Assembly: GCA_937943575.1 (NCBI GenBank)
Contig: CALEAV010000002.1
Span: 1 to 64,000, forward strand
From: an uncultured bacterium
Lineage (GTDB): Bacteria > Desulfobacterota > Desulfobaccia > Desulfobaccales > 0-14-0-80-60-11
DNA: 64,000 nucleotides
Direction of reading: 5' to 3'
A program made the translations under genes and the position numbers. Shown piece after piece: positions 1 through 9,194 of this stretch. Every line of letters begins with the position of its first letter. Position 1 is the first letter of the stretch. Below the pieces are notes generated by a model, which was not told the DNA's origin, searched no databases, and worked only from the letters and a program-made list of their open reading frames with translations.

Positions 1-1221
1 CTCAATCAGGGCCCGGCCGAAGGCGGAGCAGGAGACCTCCCGGGCGCCTTTGAGCTGCCGGGCCAGGTCGTAGGTGGCCACCCCGTCCTTCAGCGCCCTG
101 GGGATGGCCTCGTGGATGAGGCGGGCGGCCTCGTGCCAGCCCAGAAACTCCAGCAGCATGGCCCCGGAGAGGATGACCGAGCTGGGGTTCACCTTGTCCT
201 GGCCGGCATATTTGGGGGCGCTGCCGTGGGTGGCCTCGAAGATGGCGCACTCATCGCCGATGTTGGCGCCGGGGGCCATCCCCAGCCCCCCCACCTGGGC
301 CGCCAGGGCATCGGAGAGGTAGTCGCCGTTCAGGTTGGGGGTGGCGATGATGTCGTACTCCTCCGGCCGCAGCAGCACCTGCTGGAAGAGGTTGTCCGCC
401 AGCCGGTCCTTGATGACCACCCGGCCCGGGGGCACCTCCCAGTGGTAGCGGCTGGCCACCTCAGCCTCGGAGACGACCCTCTCCTCAAACTCCTCCAGGG
501 CCACCTCATAGCCCCAGTTCTGGAAGGCGCCCTCAGTGTATTTCATAATGTTGCCTTTGTGCATGAGGGTGACACTGGCGCGGCCCCGCTCCAGGGCGTA
601 GCGCAGGGCCATGCGCACCAGGCGCTTGCTACAGCGCTCGGTTATGGGCTTGAGGCCGATGGCGGCGCCGGGGTCCAGCCCGCAACCCAGCTCCTCGTTG
701 AGGAAGCGGATGAGCCGCTGGGCCTCCGGGGAGTGAGCCGGCCACTCCAGCCCGGCGTAGACGTCCTCGGTGTTCTCCCGGAAGACCACCATGTCCACCT
801 TCCAGGGCTCCTTTAAGGGGCTGGGGATGCCCTCATAGTAGCGCACCGGCCGGATGCAGGCGTAAAGGTCCAACACCTGGCGCAGGGTGACATTGAGGGA
901 GCGGAAGCCGCCCCCCACCGGGGTGGTGAGGGGGCCTTTGATGGCCACCCGGTATTCCCTCAGGGCGGCCAGGCTCTCCTCCGGCAGATAGCTCCCCGTG
1001 ACCTGAAAGGCCTTCTCCCCGGCCAGCACCTCCTGCCAGAGGATGGCCCGGGTATCACCATAGGCCTTGGCCACCGCCGCGTCCAACACCGGCCGGGCCG
1101 CCCGCCAGATGTCCGGGCCGGTGCCGTCCCCCTCGATGAACAGAATCACCGGGCGCTCCGGCACCGCCACTGCGGCACCGCCGGCCACTGTCACTTTCTC
1201 CCCATTTGTGCTTGCGTGCAT
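1..1221 (-). CDS. icd: Isocitrate dehydrogenase (NADP type), 3' end beyond window
   Basis: Oxidative decarboxylation of isocitrate to 2-oxoglutarate in the TCA cycle, cytoplasmic. The 407 codons present match the E. coli-type Icd family from the N-terminus onward: the nucleotide-site GDGTGPDIW (about residue 31), the substrate-binding [13 protein letters not shown] stretch with the regulatory/active-site Ser, the [12 protein letters not shown] motif, the [12 protein letters not shown] motif, and near the end [19 protein letters not shown]. The usual length is about 415-420 aa, so only around ten residues lie off the left edge. The ATG at 1221 has an AGGAG about 9 nt upstream. A sigma70-like promoter precedes it at 1257-1284, so it is probably transcribed separately from the cluster upstream. 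NADP rather than NAD specificity is inferred from overall similarity. Confidence 0.93.
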   Translation of the reverse strand, partial: MHASTNGEKVTVAGGAAVAVPERPVILFIEGDGTGPDIWRAARPVLDAAVAKAYGDTRAILWQEVLAGEKAFQVTGSYLPEESLAALREYRVAIKGPLTTPVGGGFRSLNVTLRQVLDLYACIRPVRYYEGIPSPLKEPWKVDMVVFRENTEDVYAGLEWPAHSPEAQRLIRFLNEELGCGLDPGAAIGLKPITERCSKRLVRMALRYALERGRASVTLMHKGNIMKYTEGAFQNWGYEVALEEFEERVVSEAEVASRYHWEVPPGRVVIKDRLADNLFQQVLLRPEEYDIIATPNLNGDYLSDALAAQVGGLGMAPGANIGDECAIFEATHGSAPKYAGQDKVNPSSVILSGAMLLEFLGWHEAARLIHEAIPRALKDGVATYDLARQLKGAREVSCSAFGRALIE

Positions 1222-1256
1222 GTTCTCATCTCCTGCCGGAAATCCAAAAACGCCCT

Positions 1257-1284
1257 ATTGTATCAATTCCGCGGCCGGCGCCAA
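1257..1284 (-). promoter_or_regulatory. Sigma70-type promoter of icd
   Basis: Reading the minus strand, TTGGCG (1284-1279), a 16-nt spacer and TACAAT (1262-1257) lie about 36 nt before the icd start codon. The match to the -10 consensus is good and to the -35 moderate. Confidence 0.5.
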
Positions 1285-1351
1285 GACCTTTCGGCCCCGG
1301 AAAGGGGGGCCGCGCAGGGGAAAAACGCGCCGCGGCGCCGGCCGGGGCGTT

Positions 1352-1990
1352 TCAGACCTCCAGCAGGGCCACAAGCTCCCGATGGTCGGCCAGGTGGAAG
1401 TCCGCCGCCAGCTCCGGGGCGCGGTAGGCCCCGAAGAGGACCCCGGCCCGGGCGGCGGTCTCCTGATCCACGGGGCTGTCGCCGAGGTAGCAGGCGGCAG
1501 TCGGCGGCACCCGGAAATGGGCCAGGACCCGCTCGAGGCACTCGGGATGGGGCTTGGGGTGGCGCACCTCCAGGCTGGTGACCGTGAACTCGAAAAAGGG
1601 GGCGAGCCCCAGGCGCTCCAGCACCACCGGCAGGCTTTTCCCCCGGTTGGTGGCGATGGCCAGGTGGCAGCGCCCCTGGAGTTGCGCCAAAACCTCTTTC
1701 AGGTGGGGCTCCGGCCTCAGGAGGGGCAGGAAGGGGGTGTTGTCCACGGTCCTCTGATAGGCCTGGGCCGCCTCCCTTGCAGGGTGACCCCGGAAGAGAT
1801 GGTCCAGGGCCGCCGCGGCGGTGAGGGGCTTCACCACCTCCCACTGCTCCGGGCTGAGGGGGGGCAGGCCAAAGCGGGCCAGGATGTGGTTGTAAAAGGC
1901 CTGATTGGCCCGGGTGGAGTCTATGAGCACCCCGTCGCAGTCATAGATGATGACCGTGAGATGCCGGAGCCGCTCCCTGAGCTGCGCCAT
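1352..1990 (-). CDS. HAD-superfamily hydrolase (phosphoglycolate phosphatase-like)
   Basis: 212 aa cytoplasmic phosphatase of the beta-phosphoglucomutase/phosphoglycolate phosphatase branch. Visible HAD motifs in order: motif I DCDGVLIDS (about residues 18-26, nucleophile Asp and acid/base Asp), a helical cap, motif II ATNRGKS, motif III Lys in KPHPE, and motif IV LGDSPVDQETAARAG. The start was set at 1990 because a longer open frame upstream runs into the methyltransferase gene, while ATG 1990 overlaps that gene's stop as TGATG, a typical translational coupling. It is the last gene of the PTPS-GT4-methyltransferase-HAD cluster. The substrate is unknown; if the cluster makes a modified pterin or glycoside, a phosphate-removing step would fit, but that is inference. 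Confidence 0.85.
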   Translation of the reverse strand: MAQLRERLRHLTVIIYDCDGVLIDSTRANQAFYNHILARFGLPPLSPEQWEVVKPLTAAAALDHLFRGHPAREAAQAYQRTVDNTPFLPLLRPEPHLKEVLAQLQGRCHLAIATNRGKSLPVVLERLGLAPFFEFTVTSLEVRHPKPHPECLERVLAHFRVPPTAACYLGDSPVDQETAARAGVLFGAYRAPELAADFHLADHRELVALLEV

Positions 1991-2904
1991 CAGTCCTTTA
2001 CCCCGCAGAAATCCAGGTGGCGGGCCAGAAACACCAACTCCCCCGCCTCCGCCTGGCGCCGGCGCTCGGCCAGCCACCCCTGCAGGTCGGCGGCGGGCAG
2101 ACGGCCGGTGACGGACTCCTCCACCATGGCCAGAAGGCACTCCAGGAAGTAGGCCTCATCCGCCGGGTAGCCCTCAGGGCCGGGGAAGACCACCCACTCG
2201 GAGCCGCCTGCGGCCAGAATCCGGCCACCCTGGGCGGGGAGGAGTCCAAAGAGCCGGCGGCCGGTCCAGCTGCCGCCGGTGGGCCGGCCCGCCAGCCGGC
2301 GCTGGTCCATGCTCTGGTGATAGAGCATGGTTATCCGCTCCTCCAGCTCCGGGTCCAGGGGGGGCCAGAAGAGAGTCGTGCCGTCAAAATTGAGGGTGAA
2401 ATAGAAGGCTCCTGCCGGCGCCAGGCAGGCCAACAGAAGCCGCACGGTCTCCTCCAGGGGCACCAGATCCAGGAAGGCGTGGGCCAGGACCAGGTCGCAG
2501 GCTCCGGCCAGGGCGGGGTTCTGCAAGAACTCCGGGGCGTCCCCCACCCGGAAGGCCAGCTCCAGGTGGCGGCCCGGGCCGCTGAGGACCAGGTCGCCCC
2601 GGTCGGTGTGGCTGACAGTGAAGCCCCGCCCCCCGGCCCACCGGGCGAGCTCCTCCCGGGCGCCGGCCACGCAGGCCGGATCCACATCCACTCCCAGATA
2701 CCGCACCCGCCGAAAGAGCCCCCAGTCAGCGAGGCGGGCGGCCATGCTCCCCAGCCCGGAGCCCACCTCCAGGACCGTGAGGCTGCGGCTCTCCTGCCCC
2801 GGCAGGAGCAGCCGGGCCAGGGTCTCATAGACGGGGCGGTTCAGGCTGCGGTCGTCCACCGTCACCTTGGCCCGCAAATACCGGAGAAAATCAAAGGTGG
2901 TCAT
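1990..2904 (-). CDS. Class I SAM-dependent methyltransferase
   Basis: 304 aa. Rossmann-fold methyltransferase with motif I LEVGSGLGSMAARL (about residues 45-58), motif II acidic residue in YLGVDVDP, and a motif IV-like LVLAHAFLDLVP (about 140-150), followed by a segment NFDGTTLFWPPLD typical of several small-molecule methyltransferases. There is no signal peptide or membrane segment. The ATG overlaps the stop of the glycosyltransferase gene by four bases (ATGA), and its own stop overlaps the next ATG, so it is embedded in a translationally coupled operon. The acceptor is not identifiable from sequence. Confidence 0.82.
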   Translation of the reverse strand: MTTFDFLRYLRAKVTVDDRSLNRPVYETLARLLLPGQESRSLTVLEVGSGLGSMAARLADWGLFRRVRYLGVDVDPACVAGAREELARWAGGRGFTVSHTDRGDLVLSGPGRHLELAFRVGDAPEFLQNPALAGACDLVLAHAFLDLVPLEETVRLLLACLAPAGAFYFTLNFDGTTLFWPPLDPELEERITMLYHQSMDQRRLAGRPTGGSWTGRRLFGLLPAQGGRILAAGGSEWVVFPGPEGYPADEAYFLECLLAMVEESVTGRLPAADLQGWLAERRRQAEAGELVFLARHLDFCGVKD

Positions 2905-3980
2905 GTCTGCTCCGCCAGGGAGATAAGAAAGCGCCAGGCGCCCTCCAGGCTCTCCTCCCAGGTGGGGTGGGCCCGGAAGCGCTCCCGGGCCGCCAGGCTC
3001 ATCTCCAGCAGCAGGCGGTCGTCGGTGAGGAGGGGCTCCAGGCAGGCCGCCAGCCCGGCGGCATCCCCAGGGGGCACCAGGAAGCCGTCCTTCCCGGGGG
3101 TGATGAGCTCCGCCGCGCCCCCGGACAGACTGCCGATGGCCGGCAGCCCGAAGGCCATGCCCTCCAGGTAGCAGATGCCGAAGCCCTCATGCAGGGAGGG
3201 GACCGCCAGAATGTGACTGCAGGCCAGATGCTCGGCCAGTTCCGGGGCCGGCAGGGGCCCGGTGAACTCCACCCGGGGGCTCAAACCGGCGGCGGCCAGG
3301 CGCCGCTGAATCCGGCGCACGTAGCGCGGCGCCAGACGGAGATTGCCTGCCACCGTGAGGTGCCACTCCTGGCCCCGCAGGCCTTCCAGGGCGCGGACCA
3401 GGACATGCAGGCCCTTTCGGGGGATGACATTGCCCACAAAGAGGAGGCGGCGGGGGCCCGGTGCCTGCACCCGGGCGGCAATCTCCGCCGCCGTGGGCAG
3501 GCGGGGAAAGTCCTGGATGCCCGGGGGCGCAATCACCCCGGGGAGCTGGCGGCCCAGGAGGCGGTGCACGCTGGCCAAAGTGGCCCGGCTGTTGGTGAGG
3601 CAGGCGTCCAGGGTGTCGAGATAGCGGCGCTCCACGTGGGCATAGAGGCGGTTCATAAAGGAGCTCCGGGGCTCGGCGCAGCGCAGATGGTGCACCACCG
3701 CCGCCAGCTTTTTGCCCCTGCGCAGGCGGCGGTTCAGCCAGAAGAGGGAGGGGTGGGCCAGCTCATCCTGGAGGAGGATATCCGGCGCCAGCCCAGTGAG
3801 GCGGCGATGCAGGGCCGGGGAGAGATTGTCCAGCAGACCGAGGGCATAGGCCCGCCACGTCAGGGACACCACCTCCACCCGCGCCCCCCGCCGCCGGAGG
3901 TAGTCCACCAGGCGGCGGTCATAGAGGAAGCCGCCGCTTTGGAAATGCAGGTCCCCATAGAGGACCAGGGTCAGGTGCAT
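2901..3980 (-). CDS. Glycosyltransferase family 4 (GT-B)
   Basis: 359 aa retaining glycosyltransferase of the GT4 type. The N-terminal half has the LVLYGDLHFQSGGFLYDRRLVDYLRRRG acceptor-domain start in place of the more usual GG loop. The C-terminal donor domain begins near LLFVGNVIPRKGLHVLV (about residue 180) and carries the E-x7-E signature in HEGFGICYLEGMAFGLP (about 265-280). No membrane segment is seen. Its start codon overlaps the PTPS-like stop as TGATG and its stop overlaps the methyltransferase start, so the four genes are likely translated together. Donor and acceptor are unknown; adjacency to a pterin-synthase homologue suggests a glycosylated pterin or a small glycolipid, as inference only. 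Confidence 0.85.
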   Translation of the reverse strand: MHLTLVLYGDLHFQSGGFLYDRRLVDYLRRRGARVEVVSLTWRAYALGLLDNLSPALHRRLTGLAPDILLQDELAHPSLFWLNRRLRRGKKLAAVVHHLRCAEPRSSFMNRLYAHVERRYLDTLDACLTNSRATLASVHRLLGRQLPGVIAPPGIQDFPRLPTAAEIAARVQAPGPRRLLFVGNVIPRKGLHVLVRALEGLRGQEWHLTVAGNLRLAPRYVRRIQRRLAAAGLSPRVEFTGPLPAPELAEHLACSHILAVPSLHEGFGICYLEGMAFGLPAIGSLSGGAAELITPGKDGFLVPPGDAAGLAACLEPLLTDDRLLLEMSLAARERFRAHPTWEESLEGAWRFLISLAEQT

Positions 3981-4357
3981 CAGAAGTCTTCCTGGTAGGC
4001 GGCCCAGGCGATGCCCGTCTCCCAGATCTTCACCCGGATGCTGCTCAGATGGGGCGCAGCCAGCCTGCCCTTGAGGGCGTGGCAGAAGATGCGGGCGAAG
4101 TGCTCAATGCTGGGGTTGAGGCCGGCGAATTCCGGGAGCTCGTTCAGGGTGCGGTCCCGGAAACGGGCAATCACCTCCGACAGATGGGCCTCCAGGTCCA
4201 CGATGTCCACCAGGTACCCGTGATCGTCCAGCCGCCGGCCACAGAGCTCCACCTCCACCTGGTAGTGGTGGGAGTGGCGCAGATTCTCCGGGCCCCAGTC
4301 GCCCCCCACCAGGTAGTGCTGGGCCACAAAATCCCGCCGCACCGCCATATGATACAT
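3980..4357 (-). CDS. 6-pyruvoyl-tetrahydropterin synthase/QueD homologue lacking the catalytic Cys
   Basis: 125 aa, the usual length of the PTPS/QueD family. Zinc-ligand histidines are visible at H14, H28 and H30 (RHSHHY aligned to the family HGH), together with the D-x-G-(Y/W)-(L/I)-(V/I)-D strand DDHGYLVDI, LNELPEFAGLNPS-(I)-E and the C-terminal WETG Glu. The catalytic Cys that precedes HGH by four residues in QueD is Glu24 here, and the protein has no Cys in that loop, so canonical 6-carboxytetrahydropterin synthesis is doubtful. The ATG at 4357 has a GGAG 9 nt upstream; a longer in-frame extension overlaps the upstream gene and was discarded. It is coupled to the GT4 gene by TGATG. Confidence 0.85.
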   Translation of the reverse strand: MYHMAVRRDFVAQHYLVGGDWGPENLRHSHHYQVEVELCGRRLDDHGYLVDIVDLEAHLSEVIARFRDRTLNELPEFAGLNPSIEHFARIFCHALKGRLAAPHLSSIRVKIWETGIAWAAYQEDF

Positions 4358-4385
4358 AGGAACTCCTTTCCCGTCCCCGGGCCCC

Positions 4386-5141
4386 TCAGGCCTCAGACCC
4401 CGGGAGGTCGATCTCCGCCGCGGCCCGGGGCTGAAGGGGGTTGATGCGGGCCGCCAGGGAGAAGAGATAGGGGTAGGCCCGCTTGAGGTACGCCAGGTAA
4501 GTGAGCCACTGTGCCGCCAGCAGGCGATAGGCGCGCTGGAGATCGCCGGCCAGATGCTCCCTGTCCGGCCGGGACAGGCGGCCCAGGTCCCGCCGGTAGC
4601 CCAGCTCCTCCCCCAGGTGACAGACCGCCCAGAGGAGGTTGGTGAAGGCCTCATGTTCCAGAAGAGTGGGGTTTTCCAGGAGGCGCAGGAGAAAATCCCG
4701 CCTGCTGAGAAGAAACTCCTTGAGCTCCGCCAAGTCCCCCACCTCGGGGTCCACGGCGTAAGGGTGGCGGGCCAGCACCAGGTGGGCCTCCTGGAAATCC
4801 GCCGGCGACCAGCGGGAAAGAGCGCCGATGCTTCGCTGGAGCTCCTCCCGGTGGGCATCGAAGGCCAGGCAGCGCCGCAGCAGGGCCACCCCCACCTCGC
4901 TGAAAAAGGCGCCGATGACGATGTTCATCTTGTGGAGGCGGGCCTGCTGGGCCCGGGTGGCCAGGAGCTGGTTGATCACCAGGGTCACCACGATGATGGA
5001 GAGGGGCAGGAAACCCAGCTGCCCGAAAAACAGGCGCATCATGTAGCCCCAATCCCTGAAGATGAGGTAGTTGACCCCGTAGATGGCCAGAGAGACGGCC
5101 ACCAGGACCAGCGTCAGCTTATAGCGCCAATCCAGCCGCAT
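4386..5141 (-). CDS. Two-helix membrane protein, conserved hypothetical
   Basis: 251 aa, not recognised. Two hydrophobic segments lie near the N-terminus (about residues 8-28 and 40-60), followed by a long soluble, mainly alpha-helical domain rich in Leu/Arg/Glu. The predicted topology is hairpin anchored with a cytoplasmic C-terminal domain. Conserved-looking stretches are LLATRAQQARLHKMNIVIGAF and a Trp-Ser-Pro-Ala-Asp block. It ends 28 nt before the PTPS-like gene in the same direction, so it may be the first gene of that operon. I cannot assign a function. Confidence 0.6.
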   Translation of the reverse strand: MRLDWRYKLTLVLVAVSLAIYGVNYLIFRDWGYMMRLFFGQLGFLPLSIIVVTLVINQLLATRAQQARLHKMNIVIGAFFSEVGVALLRRCLAFDAHREELQRSIGALSRWSPADFQEAHLVLARHPYAVDPEVGDLAELKEFLLSRRDFLLRLLENPTLLEHEAFTNLLWAVCHLGEELGYRRDLGRLSRPDREHLAGDLQRAYRLLAAQWLTYLAYLKRAYPYLFSLAARINPLQPRAAAEIDLPGSEA

Positions 5142-5258
5142 GGGTTTGTTTTCGTGGTGACAGCAAGGGAGGCACCTTTCTTCCCCCGGGCTTCCCCCGG
5201 GTGGCCTCCGGGTCGGATGTCTGCTCTTTCCCGGCCCACCGGGCCGGCGGGGCCTTCA

Positions 5259-5480
5259 TCACCCCACCCAGTCCACCGCCTGGGGGTTGATCTCCGGCCG
5301 CCGGTGCTCCGCCAGGGAGGCCTGTTCCCTAGTCCAGATCTCCTCTGGCAGACCGGGAAGCAGGACGACGTGGCGTCCGTTCTCTCGCCGGTAGCAGCCG
5401 CCCCACCAGTGGGCCAGGGCCCGGGCCTGGGATTCCGTCAGCGGGGTCTCCGGTGGCCTTGGCGATTTTTCCTCCGGCAT
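5259..5480 (-). CDS. Small hypothetical protein (73 aa)
   Basis: 73 aa, not recognised; soluble, Pro- and Trp-rich, with ALAHWWGGCYRRENGRHVVLLPG in the middle. I prefer ATG 5480, preceded by GGAGG at 5 nt, over a GTG at 5495. It follows the PatZ-like gene by about 20 nt on the same strand, so it is probably co-transcribed with it. A non-coding alternative cannot be excluded given the high GC. Confidence 0.45.
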   Translation of the reverse strand: MPEEKSPRPPETPLTESQARALAHWWGGCYRRENGRHVVLLPGLPEEIWTREQASLAEHRRPEINPQAVDWVG

Positions 5481-5502
5481 CGGCACCTCCGGCACGCCGG
5501 TC

Positions 5503-8163
5503 TCAGCCGCCGGGAGTGGCTTCCAGGTCCATCTCCAGGCGCATCATGTCATCCCGGCGCTTCAGGGTGAAGCCCAGGCGGCGGGCCAGGTCCAGCATGG
5601 GCTGGTTCTGGGGCAGCACATCGCCGTAGAGCTTCTTCACCCCCTGGTCCCGGGCGATGTCGATGGCCCCCTGCACCAGGCGGGGCCCCAGACCCTTGCC
5701 CTGCCAGGGGTCGGCCACGATGATGGCGAATTCCGCCGTCCGGTGGTCGGCATCCATCACCAGGCGGCTCACCCCCATCATCACCTCCGGCCCCGGCGGC
5801 TGGCCCACCGCCATGAGGCCGATCTCCCGGTCGTAATCATTCTGGGTGAAGCGCACCAGCATCTCGTGGGTCCAGTGCTTGATGCGCCGGAAATAGCGGA
5901 AATACAGGGTGTCGTCGGAGCATTTCTGCAAAAAGTCGAAGACCAGGGGCTCATCTTCCGGCTTCATGGGCCGGAGAAGCACGGGGGTGCCGTCCCGGAG
6001 CATCCAGGCGGTCTCATACTGGTTGGGGTAGGGGGCGATGATGAGGTGCCGGGGCGCCGGCACCGTGGCCGCCCGGATCTCCAGATGGGCGTCCACCGCC
6101 ACGAACCGCCCCCCCACCACCATAAGGGGGTTGATGAGCAGATCGGCGATCTCCGGGAAATCGGCGACCAGGTGGGAGAGGCGCACCAGGATCTCCGCCA
6201 GCAGGTCCAGGTTGGCGGGGGGTATCTCCCGGTAGCCCAGGAGCACCCGGTGCACCCGGGTCTTGCGGATAAGGCTGTGGGCCAGGTGCAGGTTCAGGGG
6301 CGGCAGGTCCACGGCCCAGTCCTGGAGGACCTCGGCCATGACGCCCCCCAGCCCGAAGCGGATGAGGGGCCCGAAGTCCGGGTGCTGGCGGCAGCCCAAA
6401 AGCAGCTCGCAGTCCGCCTCCGGCTCCTGGGTCTGCACCGTCACCCCCCAGACGGCGGCCTCCGGGTGGCGCCCCCGGGCCTCAGCGATGATGTCCTCGT
6501 AGGCGGCCCGCACCTCCTCATCGTTGCGCAGATAGAAGCGCACCCCCCGGACCTCGGATTTGTGGGGGATGTCCGGGGAATGAATCTTCAGGACCACCGG
6601 GTAGCCCAGATTCCGGGCCTCCCGCACCGCATCGGCGGCGCTGGCCGCAGCCACCGTCAGGTTGGTGGGGATGCCGTAGGCCGCCAGGACGGCCTTGGAT
6701 TCCAGCTCCGTGAGGGAGGTGCGGCCCTCCCACAGGCAGTGGTCCAGATAGGCCCGGGCCTGGCGGGTGTTCACGGTGATCTCCCGGGGCAGGCGGGGCG
6801 GCGTCTCCTGGAGCACCTTCAGGCGCCGGGAATAGGAGAACATCTCCATGAAGGTGTCCACCGCCTGCTCGGGGGTCTCCAGAGTCGGGATGCCGGCATC
6901 GTTGAGGATCTTCACGGCCCCGGCCACCTCATCGCCGCCCATCCACACGGCGAAAACCGGCCGCCCCGGCGGCACCCGGGCGGCCACCTCCCTGGCCGTC
7001 GCCACCGGGTCGGTCTTTGCCAGAGGGCTGAGGATGATCACCAGCCCGGCAAACTCCGGCGCCTTGAGGGCCACCTGCAGCACCCGGGCATAGCGCTCGG
7101 GCCCTGCGTCCCCCAGGATGTCCATGGGGTTGCCGGGGGTCCAATGGGGCGGCAGCACCGCCGCCAGGGCCGCCTGGGTCTCCGGGCGGAGGGGTGCGGG
7201 GGCCTGCCCCCAGCGGGCCAGGGCGTCCACCGCCATGAGCCCCGGGGCCCGGGCGTTGGTGATGATGCCCAGGTCGCCCCGGACCGGCGGCGCCATCTTC
7301 CCCAGGGCCTCGGCGCAGCGGAACAGCTGCCCCACCGTGTCCACCCGGATGATGCCGGCCCGGCGGAAGGCGGCGTCATAGGCGGCATCCTCATCCGGGC
7401 CCCCCTCCCCTTCCCCGGCGGCCGGCCGGCGTCCGGCCTTGACCACGATGATGGGCTTGACCCGGGACACCGAGCGGCAGGCGCTCATGAACTTCCGGTG
7501 CCGGGTCAGATTCTCCATATAGATGATGATGCTGCGGGCGGACTCCTGGTTGCCCAGGTAATCGATGAGATCGGCGAAGTCCAGGTCCGCCTTGGACCCG
7601 AGGCTGATGAAATGGCTGAAGCCGATGTTCTTCTGGGTGGCCCAGCCCAGAATGGAGCTGCACATGGCGCCGCTTTGGGAGATGAAGGCCAGGTGTCCCG
7701 GCTTGGCGCACAGGGAAGAGAAGGTCACCGCCAGACGGGAGGGGGGACACATCAGCCCCCAGGAGCCGGGCCCCAGAAACCGGAGGCCGGTTTTGGCGGC
7801 GGCCGCCCGGATGTCCGCCTCCAGCCTCTCCCCCTCCGGCCCCACCTCCCGGCCACCGGTGGAGAGAATCACCGCGGCAGGGATGCCGGCGGTGCCGCAC
7901 TCCCCGATGACCGCCGGCACCTGGGCGATGGGCACCGCAATGACCGCCAGATCCACCGGGGCTTCGATGGCGCTCACGGCGGGGTAGCAGTCCAGCCCCA
8001 GAATCTCCTCGTACTTGGGGTTCACCGGGTAAATCCGGCCCAGAAAGCCGTAGTCCACCAGGTGGTCCAGCAGCCGGCGGCCGAAGCTCTCCGGGGTGGG
8101 GCTGGCCCCCACCACCGCCACCGCCTCGGGTTTGAAGAGGGCGTCCAAGGAATGTCGCGCCAT
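5503..8163 (-). CDS. ADP-forming acyl-CoA synthetase-like / GNAT lysine acetyltransferase (PatZ-type)
   Basis: 886 aa, the same length as E. coli PatZ (YfiQ). Domains in order: CoA-binding Rossmann domain (VAVVGASPTPESFGRRLLDHL, residues about 12-130), succinyl-CoA-ligase-like domain (FISQSGAMCSSILGWA about 165-180), ligase/linker region, ATP-grasp domain (LESKAVLAAYGIPTN and KIHSPDIPHKSEVRGV, about 480-700), and a C-terminal GNAT acetyltransferase (ADPWQGKGLGPRLVQGAIDIA, about 830-850, the acetyl-CoA-binding loop). In PatZ the synthetase part is catalytically dead and senses acetyl-CoA while GNAT acetylates lysines such as that of acetyl-CoA synthetase; whether the ligase half is active here is unknown. 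The start at ATG 8163 (GGGAG upstream) discards a 92-codon basic extension without family similarity. Confidence 0.88.
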   Translation of the reverse strand: MARHSLDALFKPEAVAVVGASPTPESFGRRLLDHLVDYGFLGRIYPVNPKYEEILGLDCYPAVSAIEAPVDLAVIAVPIAQVPAVIGECGTAGIPAAVILSTGGREVGPEGERLEADIRAAAAKTGLRFLGPGSWGLMCPPSRLAVTFSSLCAKPGHLAFISQSGAMCSSILGWATQKNIGFSHFISLGSKADLDFADLIDYLGNQESARSIIIYMENLTRHRKFMSACRSVSRVKPIIVVKAGRRPAAGEGEGGPDEDAAYDAAFRRAGIIRVDTVGQLFRCAEALGKMAPPVRGDLGIITNARAPGLMAVDALARWGQAPAPLRPETQAALAAVLPPHWTPGNPMDILGDAGPERYARVLQVALKAPEFAGLVIILSPLAKTDPVATAREVAARVPPGRPVFAVWMGGDEVAGAVKILNDAGIPTLETPEQAVDTFMEMFSYSRRLKVLQETPPRLPREITVNTRQARAYLDHCLWEGRTSLTELESKAVLAAYGIPTNLTVAAASAADAVREARNLGYPVVLKIHSPDIPHKSEVRGVRFYLRNDEEVRAAYEDIIAEARGRHPEAAVWGVTVQTQEPEADCELLLGCRQHPDFGPLIRFGLGGVMAEVLQDWAVDLPPLNLHLAHSLIRKTRVHRVLLGYREIPPANLDLLAEILVRLSHLVADFPEIADLLINPLMVVGGRFVAVDAHLEIRAATVPAPRHLIIAPYPNQYETAWMLRDGTPVLLRPMKPEDEPLVFDFLQKCSDDTLYFRYFRRIKHWTHEMLVRFTQNDYDREIGLMAVGQPPGPEVMMGVSRLVMDADHRTAEFAIIVADPWQGKGLGPRLVQGAIDIARDQGVKKLYGDVLPQNQPMLDLARRLGFTLKRRDDMMRLEMDLEATPGG

Positions 8164-8474
8164 CTGGACTCTCCCGGGAAATTGCCGACTGCGCCGGCCC
8201 CTCCCCTGCCCCTTCATTATACCCGAAACCAGCCCGCCTGAGCCTGGTTTCTCGCGCCCGGCCCAGGGGCTTCCGGCCCGCACCCTGCGCCGCCGGGCGC
8301 CTGCCGAAGCCCTCCCGGCTGTGATAAAGTGAGAGGGAATCAGCCGCGCCCAGGGGCATAACCTGCCCTGAGGGAGCCTCGACCTCAGCCCCTTAGCGGG
8401 CAGGGAGGGAGGGGAACACAACCCGGCTTCCCCGGCCATTTCCCTCCGGGTCCGGGAAGCTTTCAGGAGGCACC
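8164..8474. other. Divergent intergenic region, PatZ-like / DUF599 genes
   Basis: About 310 nt between divergent genes. A minus-strand TATAAT lies at 8221-8216, suitable as the -10 of the PatZ-like gene (45 nt before its ATG), with no convincing -35. On the plus strand there is an AGGAGG ribosome site 5 nt before 8475. I see no other signal. Confidence 0.4.
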
Positions 8475-9194
8475 ATGACCGGCCTGCCGTGGACGGAGAT
8501 CGTCTATCCGGCCCTCACCTTTGTGCTGCTGACCGGCTATCATCTCTACTGGGCCTGGCAGGTGCGCCGGGCGCCGCTCATCACCTATCTCGGGGTCACC
8601 CGCCACCTGCGCTTCATGTGGGTGGAGTCCGTCATACGGGAGCGCCGGGACATCCTGTCGGTGCAGACCCTGCGCAACTGGGTCATGGCCGCCAGCTTCC
8701 TCGCCTCCACCGCCATGCTCATCGGGCTGGGGCTGCTGAGCTTTCTCTTCCGGGCCGAGCTGCTGGCTGAGCTCAACTTTGAGCTCACCGCCATCTTCAC
8801 CCGGGTGCAGACCCTGTTCCTGGCCAAGCTCATGCTCCTGAGCCTGCATTTTTTCTTTGCCTTTTTCAGCTTCACCCTCTCCATCCGTTATCTCAACCAG
8901 GTGAATTTTCTCATCAATGTGCCGGCCGCCTGCGACCCGGTCCTCACCCCCGGCTTCATCGCCCACACCCTGGACCTGGGCATGCTGCACTACACCTTGG
9001 GGATGCGGGCCTACTACCTGGCGGTGCCGGTGGCCCTGTGGCTCTTCGGCCCGTTGTGGATGTTTCTGGGCGCCCTGGTGCTGACGGTGGTGCTGTATCA
9101 CCTGGACCACTGCTGCTCCCTGGATTACTCCACCGCCACCTGTCAGGTGCCCGGCGGGGCTCAGGAAGGGGGCTGCCGGGAAGCAGGCGGTTGA
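8475..9194 (+). CDS. DUF599-family integral membrane protein
   Basis: 239 aa with about four to five membrane helices (residues 8-26, 75-100, 115-150, 180-230). It carries the N-terminal YHLYWAWQVRRAPLITYLGVTRHLRFMWVE pattern, with the conserved Tyr-His and Arg/Trp residues, characteristic of the DUF599 family, whose function is unknown. The C-terminal tail is Cys-rich (HCCSLDYSTATC and GGCRE). AGGAGG sits 5 nt before the ATG. It ends just as the transketolase promoter begins, so the two genes are probably separate units. Confidence 0.8.
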   Translation: MTGLPWTEIVYPALTFVLLTGYHLYWAWQVRRAPLITYLGVTRHLRFMWVESVIRERRDILSVQTLRNWVMAASFLASTAMLIGLGLLSFLFRAELLAELNFELTAIFTRVQTLFLAKLMLLSLHFFFAFFSFTLSIRYLNQVNFLINVPAACDPVLTPGFIAHTLDLGMLHYTLGMRAYYLAVPVALWLFGPLWMFLGALVLTVVLYHLDHCCSLDYSTATCQVPGGAQEGGCREAGG

